Assembly: GCF_012290005.1 (NCBI RefSeq)
Contig: NZ_JAAXMS010000005.1
Span: 124,001-188,000 of the forward strand
Origin: Crateriforma spongiae
GTDB taxonomy: Bacteria > Planctomycetota > Planctomycetia > Pirellulales > Pirellulaceae
Length of the DNA: 64,000 bases
Reading direction: 5' to 3'
The translations under genes and the position numbers were made by a program. Below are positions 56,736 to 64,000 of this stretch, piece by piece (position 1 is the first letter of the stretch; every line of letters begins with the position of its first letter). The notes under the pieces were generated by a model, which saw nothing but the letters and a program-made list of their open reading frames with translations, searched no databases and had not been told where the DNA came from.

Positions 56736-57674
56736 CTATCCGGCCAGACCCGCGGCGAACAACACATAGGCGGGCATCGACGCAGCCAGAATCGAATCGG
56801 ACACGTCCCAGACACCCCCCAAACCGGGAAGCCAATCGCCGCTGTCTTTGGCACCCGCGTCACGTTTGATCAGTGATTCGGCCAGATCGCCCAACAAGCC
56901 CGCGATCATCAGGACCGGGCCCAGCACCAGGGCTGACCACCAGGGACCGGCCGATCCACCGTCAGGTTCGCCGATCGCCGGAATTAAGAATCGAAGACAA
57001 AGAGCGGCGACAATCGTGGCGGTGATCATTCCGCCGACGGCACCTTCCCAAGTCTTTCCGGGACTGAGCCGGGGGATCAGTTTGTGTCGTCCGAGCGTCT
57101 TGCCGGCAAAGTAGGCGCCGGCGTCGGCCGATTTGGTGATCGCCACCATCGACAGCACCGCCGAAAGGCCCCACGTCGGTGATTCGTCCGCATGCATCTG
57201 TCGGATCAGAACCAACATGGCCATCGGCATGCCGATGTACAGCGCGACAAACGCACCGGCCATGGTTCGTTCGATCGACCCGCGTCGTTGGCCATCGTAT
57301 CGTGCCATTTCGTTGGCCATGACAACGAACACCGCGGTTACCGCGGCGACGGCGATCCAGCCGCTGTGGCCGATCTTGCAATCGACCGGATACACCATCC
57401 CACAGGCGGGCCAAAGCAAAGGGACACACGTCGACAGGGTCACCATTCCGGTGGCGATCAGGCAAATCGGCGTCGATAGCGGTCGACCGCTGACGATCAA
57501 CAGCCGGGTGACGTCCCAGGCCGTGCCCAGCGAAAAAAACAACAACGCGGGCAACAGCCAAACGCCCGGCAAATCGGGATGCGGGAAAGCCAGATCCAGA
57601 TAGCCCAGTGTCACCAAAGCGGCGATCAAGACGGCGGACGATTTCAGCCGCGCAGCCAAGTTGTTGGTCGACAT
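56736..57674 (-). CDS. cdsA: Phosphatidate cytidylyltransferase-like protein
   Basis: 312 aa with about eight hydrophobic segments. It should make CDP-diacylglycerol from phosphatidic acid and CTP. The C-terminal signature is KRDAGAKDSGDWLPGLGGVWDVSDS. In the common form one expects PGHGGxxDRxD; here His is Leu, and Arg is Val. The KRD and KDSG part is intact. It follows uppS directly (two bases), the order found in many bacteria. Confidence 0.87.
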   Translation of the reverse strand: MSTNNLAARLKSSAVLIAALVTLGYLDLAFPHPDLPGVWLLPALLFFSLGTAWDVTRLLIVSGRPLSTPICLIATGMVTLSTCVPLLWPACGMVYPVDCKIGHSGWIAVAAVTAVFVVMANEMARYDGQRRGSIERTMAGAFVALYIGMPMAMLVLIRQMHADESPTWGLSAVLSMVAITKSADAGAYFAGKTLGRHKLIPRLSPGKTWEGAVGGMITATIVAALCLRFLIPAIGEPDGGSAGPWWSALVLGPVLMIAGLLGDLAESLIKRDAGAKDSGDWLPGLGGVWDVSDSILAASMPAYVLFAAGLAG

Positions 57675-57676
57675 GC

Positions 57677-58453
57677 TTACTCGTTGACGTTCAATCCGCC
57701 GAATCGCCGTTGCCGCGAAGCAAAATCTGACACGGCCGCTTGGAAATCATCGCGTGAAAATTCAGGCCAGCAGGTTTCGGTGACCCACAGTTCCGCATAG
57801 CTGATTTGCCACAACAGGAAATTACTGATTCGCATATCGCCGCCCGTACGAATCAACAAGTCGACTTCCGGCATCCCGGCGGTGTCCAAGTGTTCGGCGA
57901 CCACCGTTTCGGACAAGGCATCGGCCTTCAATTCGCCGGCGGCGATCTTGTCGCTGATCTGTCGGACCGCGCGTGTGATCTCGTCGCGACCGCCGTAATC
58001 GATCGCCAGGACCAATTCGGTACCGGGGTTGTCGGCCGACATGTCCAAGGTTTTCTGCATCTCGTCCTGAACCCGCTGGGGCAACCGGTCACGACGACCG
58101 ATCGTACGAAGCCGCAACCCTTGATCCATGATCGTGCGTCGTTCTTCGATCAAGTACTGCTGCAACAAGTGCATCAGAAAGTCGAGCTCGGCTTGGGGCC
58201 GCTTCCAGTTTTCACTACTCAGACAATACAGCGTCAACGTTCCGATGCCCCACTGCGTGCACGTCTCACTGACCATACGCACGGTCGAAACGCCGCGACG
58301 GTGGCCTTCGATTCGAGGCAGACCGCGCGCTTGCGCCCAACGACCGTTGCCGTCCATGATGATGGCGACGTGGGCGGGCAACCCGTTGTCCGCCGGGGCC
58401 GATTCCGGTCTCGGCGACGGGTTCGTTGATGCAGTGGTCGTTGACTGGTTCAC
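57677..58453 (-). CDS. uppS: Isoprenyl (undecaprenyl) transferase
   Basis: 258 aa. cis-prenyltransferase for the cell-wall lipid carrier. IIMDGNGRWAQARGLPR with catalytic Asp, GHRRGVSTV, YCLSSENWKRP and RTGGDMRISNFLLWQ are all intact. The first 25 residues are a Ser/Thr-rich extension. It ends two bases before cdsA and starts 17 bases after purA, so purA-uppS-cdsA may be co-transcribed. Confidence 0.96.
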   Translation of the reverse strand: MNQSTTTASTNPSPRPESAPADNGLPAHVAIIMDGNGRWAQARGLPRIEGHRRGVSTVRMVSETCTQWGIGTLTLYCLSSENWKRPQAELDFLMHLLQQYLIEERRTIMDQGLRLRTIGRRDRLPQRVQDEMQKTLDMSADNPGTELVLAIDYGGRDEITRAVRQISDKIAAGELKADALSETVVAEHLDTAGMPEVDLLIRTGGDMRISNFLLWQISYAELWVTETCWPEFSRDDFQAAVSDFASRQRRFGGLNVNE

Positions 58454-58470
58454 GGCGGTGTCCGGTTCGA

Positions 58471-59796
58471 TCAGTCCGCCGATGCCAACGCCAGCCCGGA
58501 CGAACTGTCGGTAAAGATCGTTTGGGCGCGGTCCGGGCCGACCGACAAGATTCCGACCGGAACACCGACCAGTTCTTCGATCCAGCGGACGTAATCCAAT
58601 GCGCCGGCGGGAAATTCGTCGAACTTTCGGACATCGTCAACGGGGCTTTTCCATCCCGGCATCGTTTCCAAAATCGGTTTACAGCGACGCAGTTCTTCGG
58701 CGTGACTGGGCACACGGTCGATCCGTTTGCCGTCCAGTTCGTACGCCACACAGACTTTCAGTTCATCCAAGTGAGCCAGAACGTCCATCATCATTAACGC
58801 CAAACGGGTGACCCCGCTTAAACGTGCGGTGTAGCGGACCGCCACGGCGTCAAACCATCCGCAACGACGCGGGCGTCCGGTGGTCGTGCCGAATTCGTTG
58901 CCAAGTTCGCGGATGCGGTCGCCGATCGAATCATGCAGTTCGGTCGGAAACGGCCCGCCGCCGACACGCGTGCTGTACGCTTTGCAAACGCCGATCACGG
59001 TATTGATGTGCTTGGGCGGGACACCGGCACCGGCACACACGCCGACACCGCTGCTGTTGCTGCTGGTGACGAACGGATACGTCCCGTGATCGATGTCCAA
59101 CAAAGCACCCTGGGCACCTTCGAACAGGATCCGCCGGTTCGCTTCGGCTTCGTCCAACAGAAAATCGGTCGTGTCGCCGATCATGCCGTCCAAACGCTTC
59201 GCCCACGATGCGGCCAGCGCGACCACGTTGTCGGGCGCGATTTCGGCCAAGTCTTCTTCGGTCGCGCCCAAGCCTTTCAACATTTCGACTTTTTGCTGGG
59301 CGACGGTCCGGATGCGATCGTCCCGGCATTCCTGATTCAAATCCGCCATGCGAATCGCATGGGTCCGACCGACCTTGTCGCGGTAACAGGGCCCGATCCC
59401 GCGATTGGTCGTGCCGATCGATTCACCGCGAACCTGAGTCGCGTTGATCGTCGCGTCTTCCAAGCGGTGCCAGGGCATCACCAGGTGAGCACGCTCGCTG
59501 ATTCGCAGGTTCTTGCGGCAATCCACGCCGCGAGCCGCCAGAGCGTCGATTTCATCCAGCATGGTTGCCGGATTGATGACCACCCCGGGAGTGATCAGAT
59601 TCTGGACGCCGGCATGCAAAATCCCGCTGGGGATATGGTGCAGCTTGTACGTTTCATCGCCCGCCACCACGGTATGTCCGGCGTTGGCACCGCCCTGGTA
59701 GCGGACGACCAGGTCGAACCTCGGGGCCAGCAGATCCACCAATTTTCCTTTGGCTTCATCGCCCCACTGCAACCCGATCACACAAGTTCCCGACAC
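58471..59796 (-). CDS. purA: Adenylosuccinate synthetase
   Basis: 441 aa from a GTG at 59796, with GGAGG eight bases upstream; a much longer open frame (to 60,627) is antisense of the neighbouring phosphoesterase gene and not credible. GTP-dependent first step of AMP synthesis from [34 protein letters not shown] and [12 protein letters not shown] are typical. The usual GDEGKGK is GDEAKGK. Together with guaB in this window both branches from IMP are represented. Confidence 0.96.
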   Translation of the reverse strand: MSGTCVIGLQWGDEAKGKLVDLLAPRFDLVVRYQGGANAGHTVVAGDETYKLHHIPSGILHAGVQNLITPGVVINPATMLDEIDALAARGVDCRKNLRISERAHLVMPWHRLEDATINATQVRGESIGTTNRGIGPCYRDKVGRTHAIRMADLNQECRDDRIRTVAQQKVEMLKGLGATEEDLAEIAPDNVVALAASWAKRLDGMIGDTTDFLLDEAEANRRILFEGAQGALLDIDHGTYPFVTSSNSSGVGVCAGAGVPPKHINTVIGVCKAYSTRVGGGPFPTELHDSIGDRIRELGNEFGTTTGRPRRCGWFDAVAVRYTARLSGVTRLALMMMDVLAHLDELKVCVAYELDGKRIDRVPSHAEELRRCKPILETMPGWKSPVDDVRKFDEFPAGALDYVRWIEELVGVPVGILSVGPDRAQTIFTDSSSGLALASAD

Positions 59797-59804
59797 GCAC
59801 CCGG

Positions 59805-59809
59805 CCTCC
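59805..59809 (-). promoter_or_regulatory. Ribosome-binding site of purA
   Basis: GGAGG, eight bases before the GTG at 59796. It settles a non-ATG start. Confidence 0.8.
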
Positions 59810-60021
59810 GGACCAACAAATTTCGGTTTTGGGTTTTTCGGCCGCGTCCCGCACCCTGTTTCGGGGCCCGGCCGCGGCGAATGGCAAAAACCGAAAAGCC
59901 TAGGCGGATCATTGTTCCCTGGCAAGGATCCACCCGCCGCGGAAGATGCGAAACATCGCCGGGGCGGCATCAAATCACGCCCCTGGAACAGAAGCCGATG
60001 TGCGGCGATCATGCACCCATC

Positions 60022-60645
60022 ATGACAGCGAACCTGAAAATTCTGTGCTTTAGCGATCTGCACCGTAACCAGGACGCCGCCCGGCAACTGGTGCGAATGG
60101 CCGATGGCGTCGATTTCGTGGTGGGCGCCGGGGATTTCGCCAACCGCCACGAGGGATTGGCTGACACACTGGACATTCTGGCCGCCATCGACCGTCCCGC
60201 GGTTCTGGTCCCCGGCAACGGGGAAACGGTCGACGAATTGGCCGCGGCGGCGGCAAACTGGAAATCCGCCCGAGTGCTGCACGGCAACGGTTGCGAAATT
60301 GATGGCGTGTCGTTCTGGGGCGTCGGCGGCGGCATTCCCGTGACACCGTTTGGCGACTGGAGCTACGACTTTGACGAAGACCAGGCCGCCGAAATGCTGG
60401 GCGGCTGTGGCAAGGTGGACGTCTTGGTCGTGCATTCGCCGCCTCTGGGGATCGTCGACCATGATTCGGCCGGCAAAGTCCGCGGCAGCGCATCGATCTT
60501 GGACTGCGTCCAGCGGAACCAACCGAAGCTGGTCGTTTGTGGGCACATCCACAGCAGTTGGACGCGTCGCGAAACAGTCGGACCGTCCACCGTCCTGAAC
60601 GCGGGACCCGGTGGCATCACGATGCAAATTGACGTCGAATCATGA
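60022..60645 (+). CDS. Metallophosphoesterase
   Basis: 207 aa from the ATG at 60022 (59998 is also possible). Calcineurin-like fold: FSDLHRN (D-x-H), GAGDFAN (GD), PGNGE (GN[HE], Glu for His), VVHSPP and CGHIHSSW (GHxH). The Glu in GNGE is a variation seen in some small phosphoesterases. The gene diverges from purA, and its upstream open frame is a shadow. Substrate unknown. Confidence 0.9.
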   Translation: MTANLKILCFSDLHRNQDAARQLVRMADGVDFVVGAGDFANRHEGLADTLDILAAIDRPAVLVPGNGETVDELAAAAANWKSARVLHGNGCEIDGVSFWGVGGGIPVTPFGDWSYDFDEDQAAEMLGGCGKVDVLVVHSPPLGIVDHDSAGKVRGSASILDCVQRNQPKLVVCGHIHSSWTRRETVGPSTVLNAGPGGITMQIDVES

Positions 60646-60757
60646 TTTTTTTGATCGGGTTTTCCGGCGGCGGTGCTGCGAATTCGTTCGGTGATGCGGC
60701 GGGACACGCGACGCCGGATATTTGCGAAATGGCAAGCCTGATGAACACCGATGGCGA

Positions 60758-61177
60758 ATGAATAAGCTCAGCATTCTGTTGGTCGAAGACGACGAGATCG
60801 ACGTCATGTCGTTTCGCCGTGGCATGCGCAAATACGGAAACGATTGCCCGTTGGTCGTCGCCGCGCATGGTGAAGAAGCGCTGCGAATATTGCGTGGCAC
60901 TCATCCGGACAAATCGATCGAACCACCGCTGTTGATCTTCATCGACGTCAACATGCCGGTGATGAGCGGCGCGGAATTTTTGCGGGAACTGCGTGGCGAC
61001 CCGGCGCTCGCCGCCACGGTCGTGTTCATGCTTAGCACATCGGATCATCCGGTCGATCGGCGGGCCGCATACGAGCAACACATCGCCGGATACATCTTGA
61101 AGCAAGATCTGGGCGACAGTTGTCAGAATCTGCACGAACTGATCGCTCTTTACCGTCGCATCATGTTGTTGCCCTAG
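60758..61177 (+). CDS. Single-domain response regulator (Rcp1 type)
   Basis: 139 aa from the ATG at 60758. Receiver fold with acidic pair VEDDEID, phosphoacceptor Asp63 in FIDVNMPVMSG, Ser/Thr in LSTSD, and Lys in ILKQDL. The usual Pro after that Lys is Gln. No output domain. Such small regulators usually pass phosphate from phytochrome-like or PAS kinases, and a PAS histidine kinase lies 131 bases downstream. Confidence 0.9.
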   Translation: MNKLSILLVEDDEIDVMSFRRGMRKYGNDCPLVVAAHGEEALRILRGTHPDKSIEPPLLIFIDVNMPVMSGAEFLRELRGDPALAATVVFMLSTSDHPVDRRAAYEQHIAGYILKQDLGDSCQNLHELIALYRRIMLLP

Positions 61178-61308
61178 CGACCGAATGACCTTTGACCGTC
61201 GCCGGTTGGATCGACGCCGGTTGATTGGCGCCGGCAAATGTGGTCGGATCATTCCTGGATGGCGCCGCCATGTTCGCGGTCCCGGTACGGTTTGGGGCAT
61301 GAAACCCG

Positions 61309-63579
61309 ATGCAATCGCTTCGCGAATACTTGAACGCTGCCCCTGACCTGCTTTACCAGGCGTTAGATCTGGCAACAGCGGGCTTTTATGTGTGTCCGAT
61401 TTCGGATCCATCGGGTGCCGGGCAAGATCTTGATGCTTGTCGCGAGGACGCGGATGCGTCCGGCCGTTTGACCGACGTTTTCTTTTCCAAGCGGACGTTC
61501 GCATCGCTGGGCCATCCCATTCCCGCCGACGATCTTTGGCAATCTTGGGTCGGTCTGATACATCCCGATGATCTTCAACGTGTCGTTGACGAAATCAAAC
61601 ATGCGATGAATCAGACGTCTGCGACGGTGTTGATCGAATATCGATTGCTTCGTGACGACGGTTCATACCGCTTCACCCGTGAATCGGGAAAGATGGTTCG
61701 TCCCGATCAGCTAGGCCGCACGTGTTACTTGGGCGTGCTGTCGGACATCGATCGTCAAGTCGAATTCGAACGACAATTGATCCGCCAGAACCACGACACG
61801 CAAACGATTCTGGATACGATCCCCACCTGCATTTGGGTCAAAGACGAACAGTCGCGAATCGAACGCGTCAATCGTGCCGCCGCGGAGGGAACGGGGCTGC
61901 CACCGGAACAGATCGTCGGAAAACTGACCCGCGATGTTTACCCATCCGAAGCCAAGCGGTTCGAAGAAACCGATGCGACGATCATGCAGGGCGACATGGT
62001 TCGGGCGGTACCGGAGAAACTGGTCCATCGTGACGGTTCGTTTCGCAACATGTTGATCGACAAATACAAGTTGCAGTGTGATGCCGATTCGCAGGCACGC
62101 ATTTTGGTCGTCGGAAGCGATGTCACCGAATTGGTTTCGACGCAGCGGGCAATGGCAAAAAGCGAAGCGTTGTTTCGCACCATGTTCGACAGCAGCCCGA
62201 TCGGAATGTTGTTGGTCGACAATGATGGCACGATTCGCTTGGCGAATGACCGATGCCAAACGATGTTCGGCTATCAGGATGGCGAGCTGATCAATCATGC
62301 GATCGAACAGTTGGTGCCGCTGTCCGCACGCGGTGCGCATCGTCGACATCGGGACTCGTTCTCGTCCGTCCCCCAGGGCCGCCGGCGCGGAGACATCCGG
62401 CATTTGCCTGCGGTGCGTAAAGATGGTTCCAAGTTTGTCGTCGACGTTTGGCTGACCAACGTGTCGGTCGACAATCAGGTGATGACGTTGGCCAGCGTTT
62501 CGGACGTGACCGAACAAGCCAATACCGAAACCAGATTGAAACTGGCCGTCGAAGTGGGCAACGTCGGTTTCTGGGAAACCGATCCCAATACGGGACGCGT
62601 CGAGCTTTCGCCCCAGGCCATGCGGCAAATGGGTATCACGGAACCGATCACCGACGTGCAAGGGTTTTTGGATCGGCTGCATCCCGATGACAGGGAAGCC
62701 ACGTTAAAGGCGTTCGACGATCATGTGCGAGGTGATTTGCCGATCTACGAAGCAGTGTTTCGATTGCTTCACGTCGATGGCGATTACCGCTGGGTGATTT
62801 CGCGTGGGATCTGCATTCGTGATGACGATGGCGTTGCCCAGCCGGCGGTGGGTTTTCATATCGACATCACCGAACAGCAAGAGATGAAGCTGGAACTGGA
62901 ACGCAGCAACCAGGACTTGGACCGTTTTGCCTACATCGCTTCCCATGATTTGAAGGCTCCGCTGCGGGGGATTCGGAACATCGTCGGCTGGCTGCAAGAA
63001 GACTTGGACGATCGGGCCGACCCCGACATCGATGACCACATGCGGTTGCTGACGACCCAGGCCGATCGAATGAACCGGTTGCTGGACGATTTGTTGCAAT
63101 ACGCACGGATCGGACGCGAATCGGTGGCGGTGCAAGATGTCGATTTGGCGAAAACAGTTAACGAACTGTTCGAATTCATTTCCCCGCCGCAACACATCCG
63201 TTTGGAAATTCCGGATGACTTGCCGACGTTCCAGACCGCGCGAGCCCCGTTGGAACAAGTCATTCGAAATTTGTTCACCAATGCGGTCCAGCATGCCGGA
63301 TCGCAGAACGACCGAATCGCGTTTGATTGCCAGCGGGACGGGGAGTTTTATTGCTTCCGTGTCCGCGACTGGGGCAAAGGTGTCCCCGCAGAGTATCACG
63401 AAAAAGTGTTCCAGCTTTTCCAGTCGATCACCCCGCGTGATCGACAATCGGGAACCGGTTTGGGGTTGGCTCTGGTGCGTCGATTGGTCGAACAAGCCGG
63501 CGGCCGTGCGTGGGTGGAATCGCCCCAAGACGGCGGGGCAGCATTCGGTTTCACTTGGCCGGTGAAATACCGCGTCTAG
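61309..63579 (+). CDS. Multi-PAS sensor histidine kinase
   Basis: 756 aa, no membrane helices. Four PAS units are visible: about 20-150 (HPDDLQRVV), 160-275 (IPTCIWVKDEQSRIERVN), 285-405 (FDSSPIGMLLVDNDG) and 410-530 (VGNVGFWETDPNTG). HisKA follows with His546 in IASHDLKAPLRG, then ATPase with NLFTNAVQHA, and GTGLGLALVRRL. This kinase type often pairs with a small Rcp-like regulator, which precedes it. Signal not readable; no GAF/PHY domain is present. Confidence 0.92.
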   Translation: MQSLREYLNAAPDLLYQALDLATAGFYVCPISDPSGAGQDLDACREDADASGRLTDVFFSKRTFASLGHPIPADDLWQSWVGLIHPDDLQRVVDEIKHAMNQTSATVLIEYRLLRDDGSYRFTRESGKMVRPDQLGRTCYLGVLSDIDRQVEFERQLIRQNHDTQTILDTIPTCIWVKDEQSRIERVNRAAAEGTGLPPEQIVGKLTRDVYPSEAKRFEETDATIMQGDMVRAVPEKLVHRDGSFRNMLIDKYKLQCDADSQARILVVGSDVTELVSTQRAMAKSEALFRTMFDSSPIGMLLVDNDGTIRLANDRCQTMFGYQDGELINHAIEQLVPLSARGAHRRHRDSFSSVPQGRRRGDIRHLPAVRKDGSKFVVDVWLTNVSVDNQVMTLASVSDVTEQANTETRLKLAVEVGNVGFWETDPNTGRVELSPQAMRQMGITEPITDVQGFLDRLHPDDREATLKAFDDHVRGDLPIYEAVFRLLHVDGDYRWVISRGICIRDDDGVAQPAVGFHIDITEQQEMKLELERSNQDLDRFAYIASHDLKAPLRGIRNIVGWLQEDLDDRADPDIDDHMRLLTTQADRMNRLLDDLLQYARIGRESVAVQDVDLAKTVNELFEFISPPQHIRLEIPDDLPTFQTARAPLEQVIRNLFTNAVQHAGSQNDRIAFDCQRDGEFYCFRVRDWGKGVPAEYHEKVFQLFQSITPRDRQSGTGLGLALVRRLVEQAGGRAWVESPQDGGAAFGFTWPVKYRV

Positions 63580-63812
63580 CTGTGCGATTGTCGGTCAACG
63601 ATCGACCGACGGTTTTTGACGATCGAACGGAATGGACCAATTGTCCGGCTTTCCAGATGCGGGTCGGCACCGAATCACAGGGCGTCCGGAACTCTGGCCG
63701 ATCGATTCGCGGCGGACCGTGTGTATGATGGGTTTGCAATCAATGAGGGAAGTGCGAAAGGTGTTTCCCGACAGATCCCACACGCCACCGGCCGGAACCG
63801 ACATATTTCATC

Positions 63813-64000
63813 ATGAGCGATTTGACCGCCGAAGATTTCGCCATGCGAGTGATCGACCATGGGCTGGCCGAACGCCGTGAGGTCAATCAGGCGATCAGCG
63901 ACCTGGGTGTGGGTGAATTGACGCTGGACGACGCCGTTTCCGCGCTGCAAAAACGTGGACTGGTGACCACGTTGCAGACCGAAAAGATCATGCGGGGCGA
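63813..64000 (+). CDS. Start of a probable Ser/Thr protein kinase (continues past window)
   Basis: The ATG at 63813 opens a frame to the window edge (62 residues). The segment, with LVTTLQTEKIMRG, resembles the helical N-terminus seen before the kinase domain in many planctomycete Ser/Thr kinases. This is an inference from a short stretch; the kinase core is not in the window. Confidence 0.55.
   Translation, partial: MSDLTAEDFAMRVIDHGLAERREVNQAISDLGVGELTLDDAVSALQKRGLVTTLQTEKIMRG

Noticed and set aside
58933-60021. Upstream extension of the phosphoesterase
   Set aside because: Antisense to purA; the phosphoesterase domain begins just after the ATG at 60022.
59797-60627. 277-codon N-terminal extension of purA
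   Set aside because: Antisense to the phosphoesterase gene; a GTG with GGAGG gives a normal-length PurA.

Overview
The window is a gene-dense stretch of a planctomycete chromosome, most like the Pirellulaceae (Rhodopirellula and relatives). That placement is an inference from gene content: two sulfatases, two Tat-exported Gfo/Idh/MocA oxidoreductases, an HzsA-like cytochrome fused to a FGE-type domain, an SHD1-like domain protein, a leucine-rich-repeat lipoprotein, a membrane-anchored prenyltransferase-fold protein, and at the right edge the start of what looks like a planctomycete Ser/Thr kinase. No rRNA, tRNA, CRISPR array or intact insertion sequence was recognised.

Layout. 1-4.4 kb: three coupled minus-strand genes with VWA domains (two Bat-type membrane proteins and a DUF58 protein). 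4.5-5.8 kb: LRR lipoprotein. 6.3-11.8 kb: plus-strand genes for a Gfo/Idh oxidoreductase, a PDZ protein, MutY and a di-heme cytochrome c peroxidase. 11.9-13.5 kb: NAD(P)HX epimerase and a DUF218 protein. 13.7-17.8 kb: a zinc metalloprotease converging on a histidine kinase / sigma-54 regulator pair. 18-27 kb: prenyltransferase-like protein, guaB, SHD1-like secreted protein and the HzsA-FGE fusion. 27-31 kb: second Gfo/Idh protein, TauE-type permease, HNH protein, MBL hydrolase and hotdog thioesterase. 31.2-34.7 kb: rimI, holB, rpiB and a Sua5/arginine-phosphatase fusion, which recalls the ywlC-ywlE-ywlF neighbourhood of Firmicutes. 34.8-40.9 kb: small membrane protein, BON protein, lipoprotein, UvrD/PcrA helicase and a YecH-type protein.

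40.9-48.3 kb is the accessory part: a DUF427 gene bracketed by two pairs of a hairpin-forming repeat, a membrane-SRPBCC fusion protein, two sulfatases, a decayed copy of the SRPBCC gene, an orphan secreted protein and gene-poor stretches. 48.6-60.6 kb returns to housekeeping genes: FAH-family hydrolase, citrate synthase, the classic phoH / HD-membrane protein / ybeY / CorC block, then cdsA, uppS and purA, and a divergent phosphoesterase. 60.8-63.6 kb encodes a small response regulator followed by a multi-PAS histidine kinase.

The most unusual points are the repeat-bracketed DUF427 gene, the decayed SRPBCC-membrane paralogue, the Sua5-phosphatase fusion whose Sua5 part lacks expected motifs, the HzsA-FGE fusion lacking the FGE cysteines, a MutY with Glu at the catalytic Asp position, and a CdsA with an altered signature. 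I did not find one clearly new multi-gene system. All statements rest on reading the sequence and its translations; no database search was possible.
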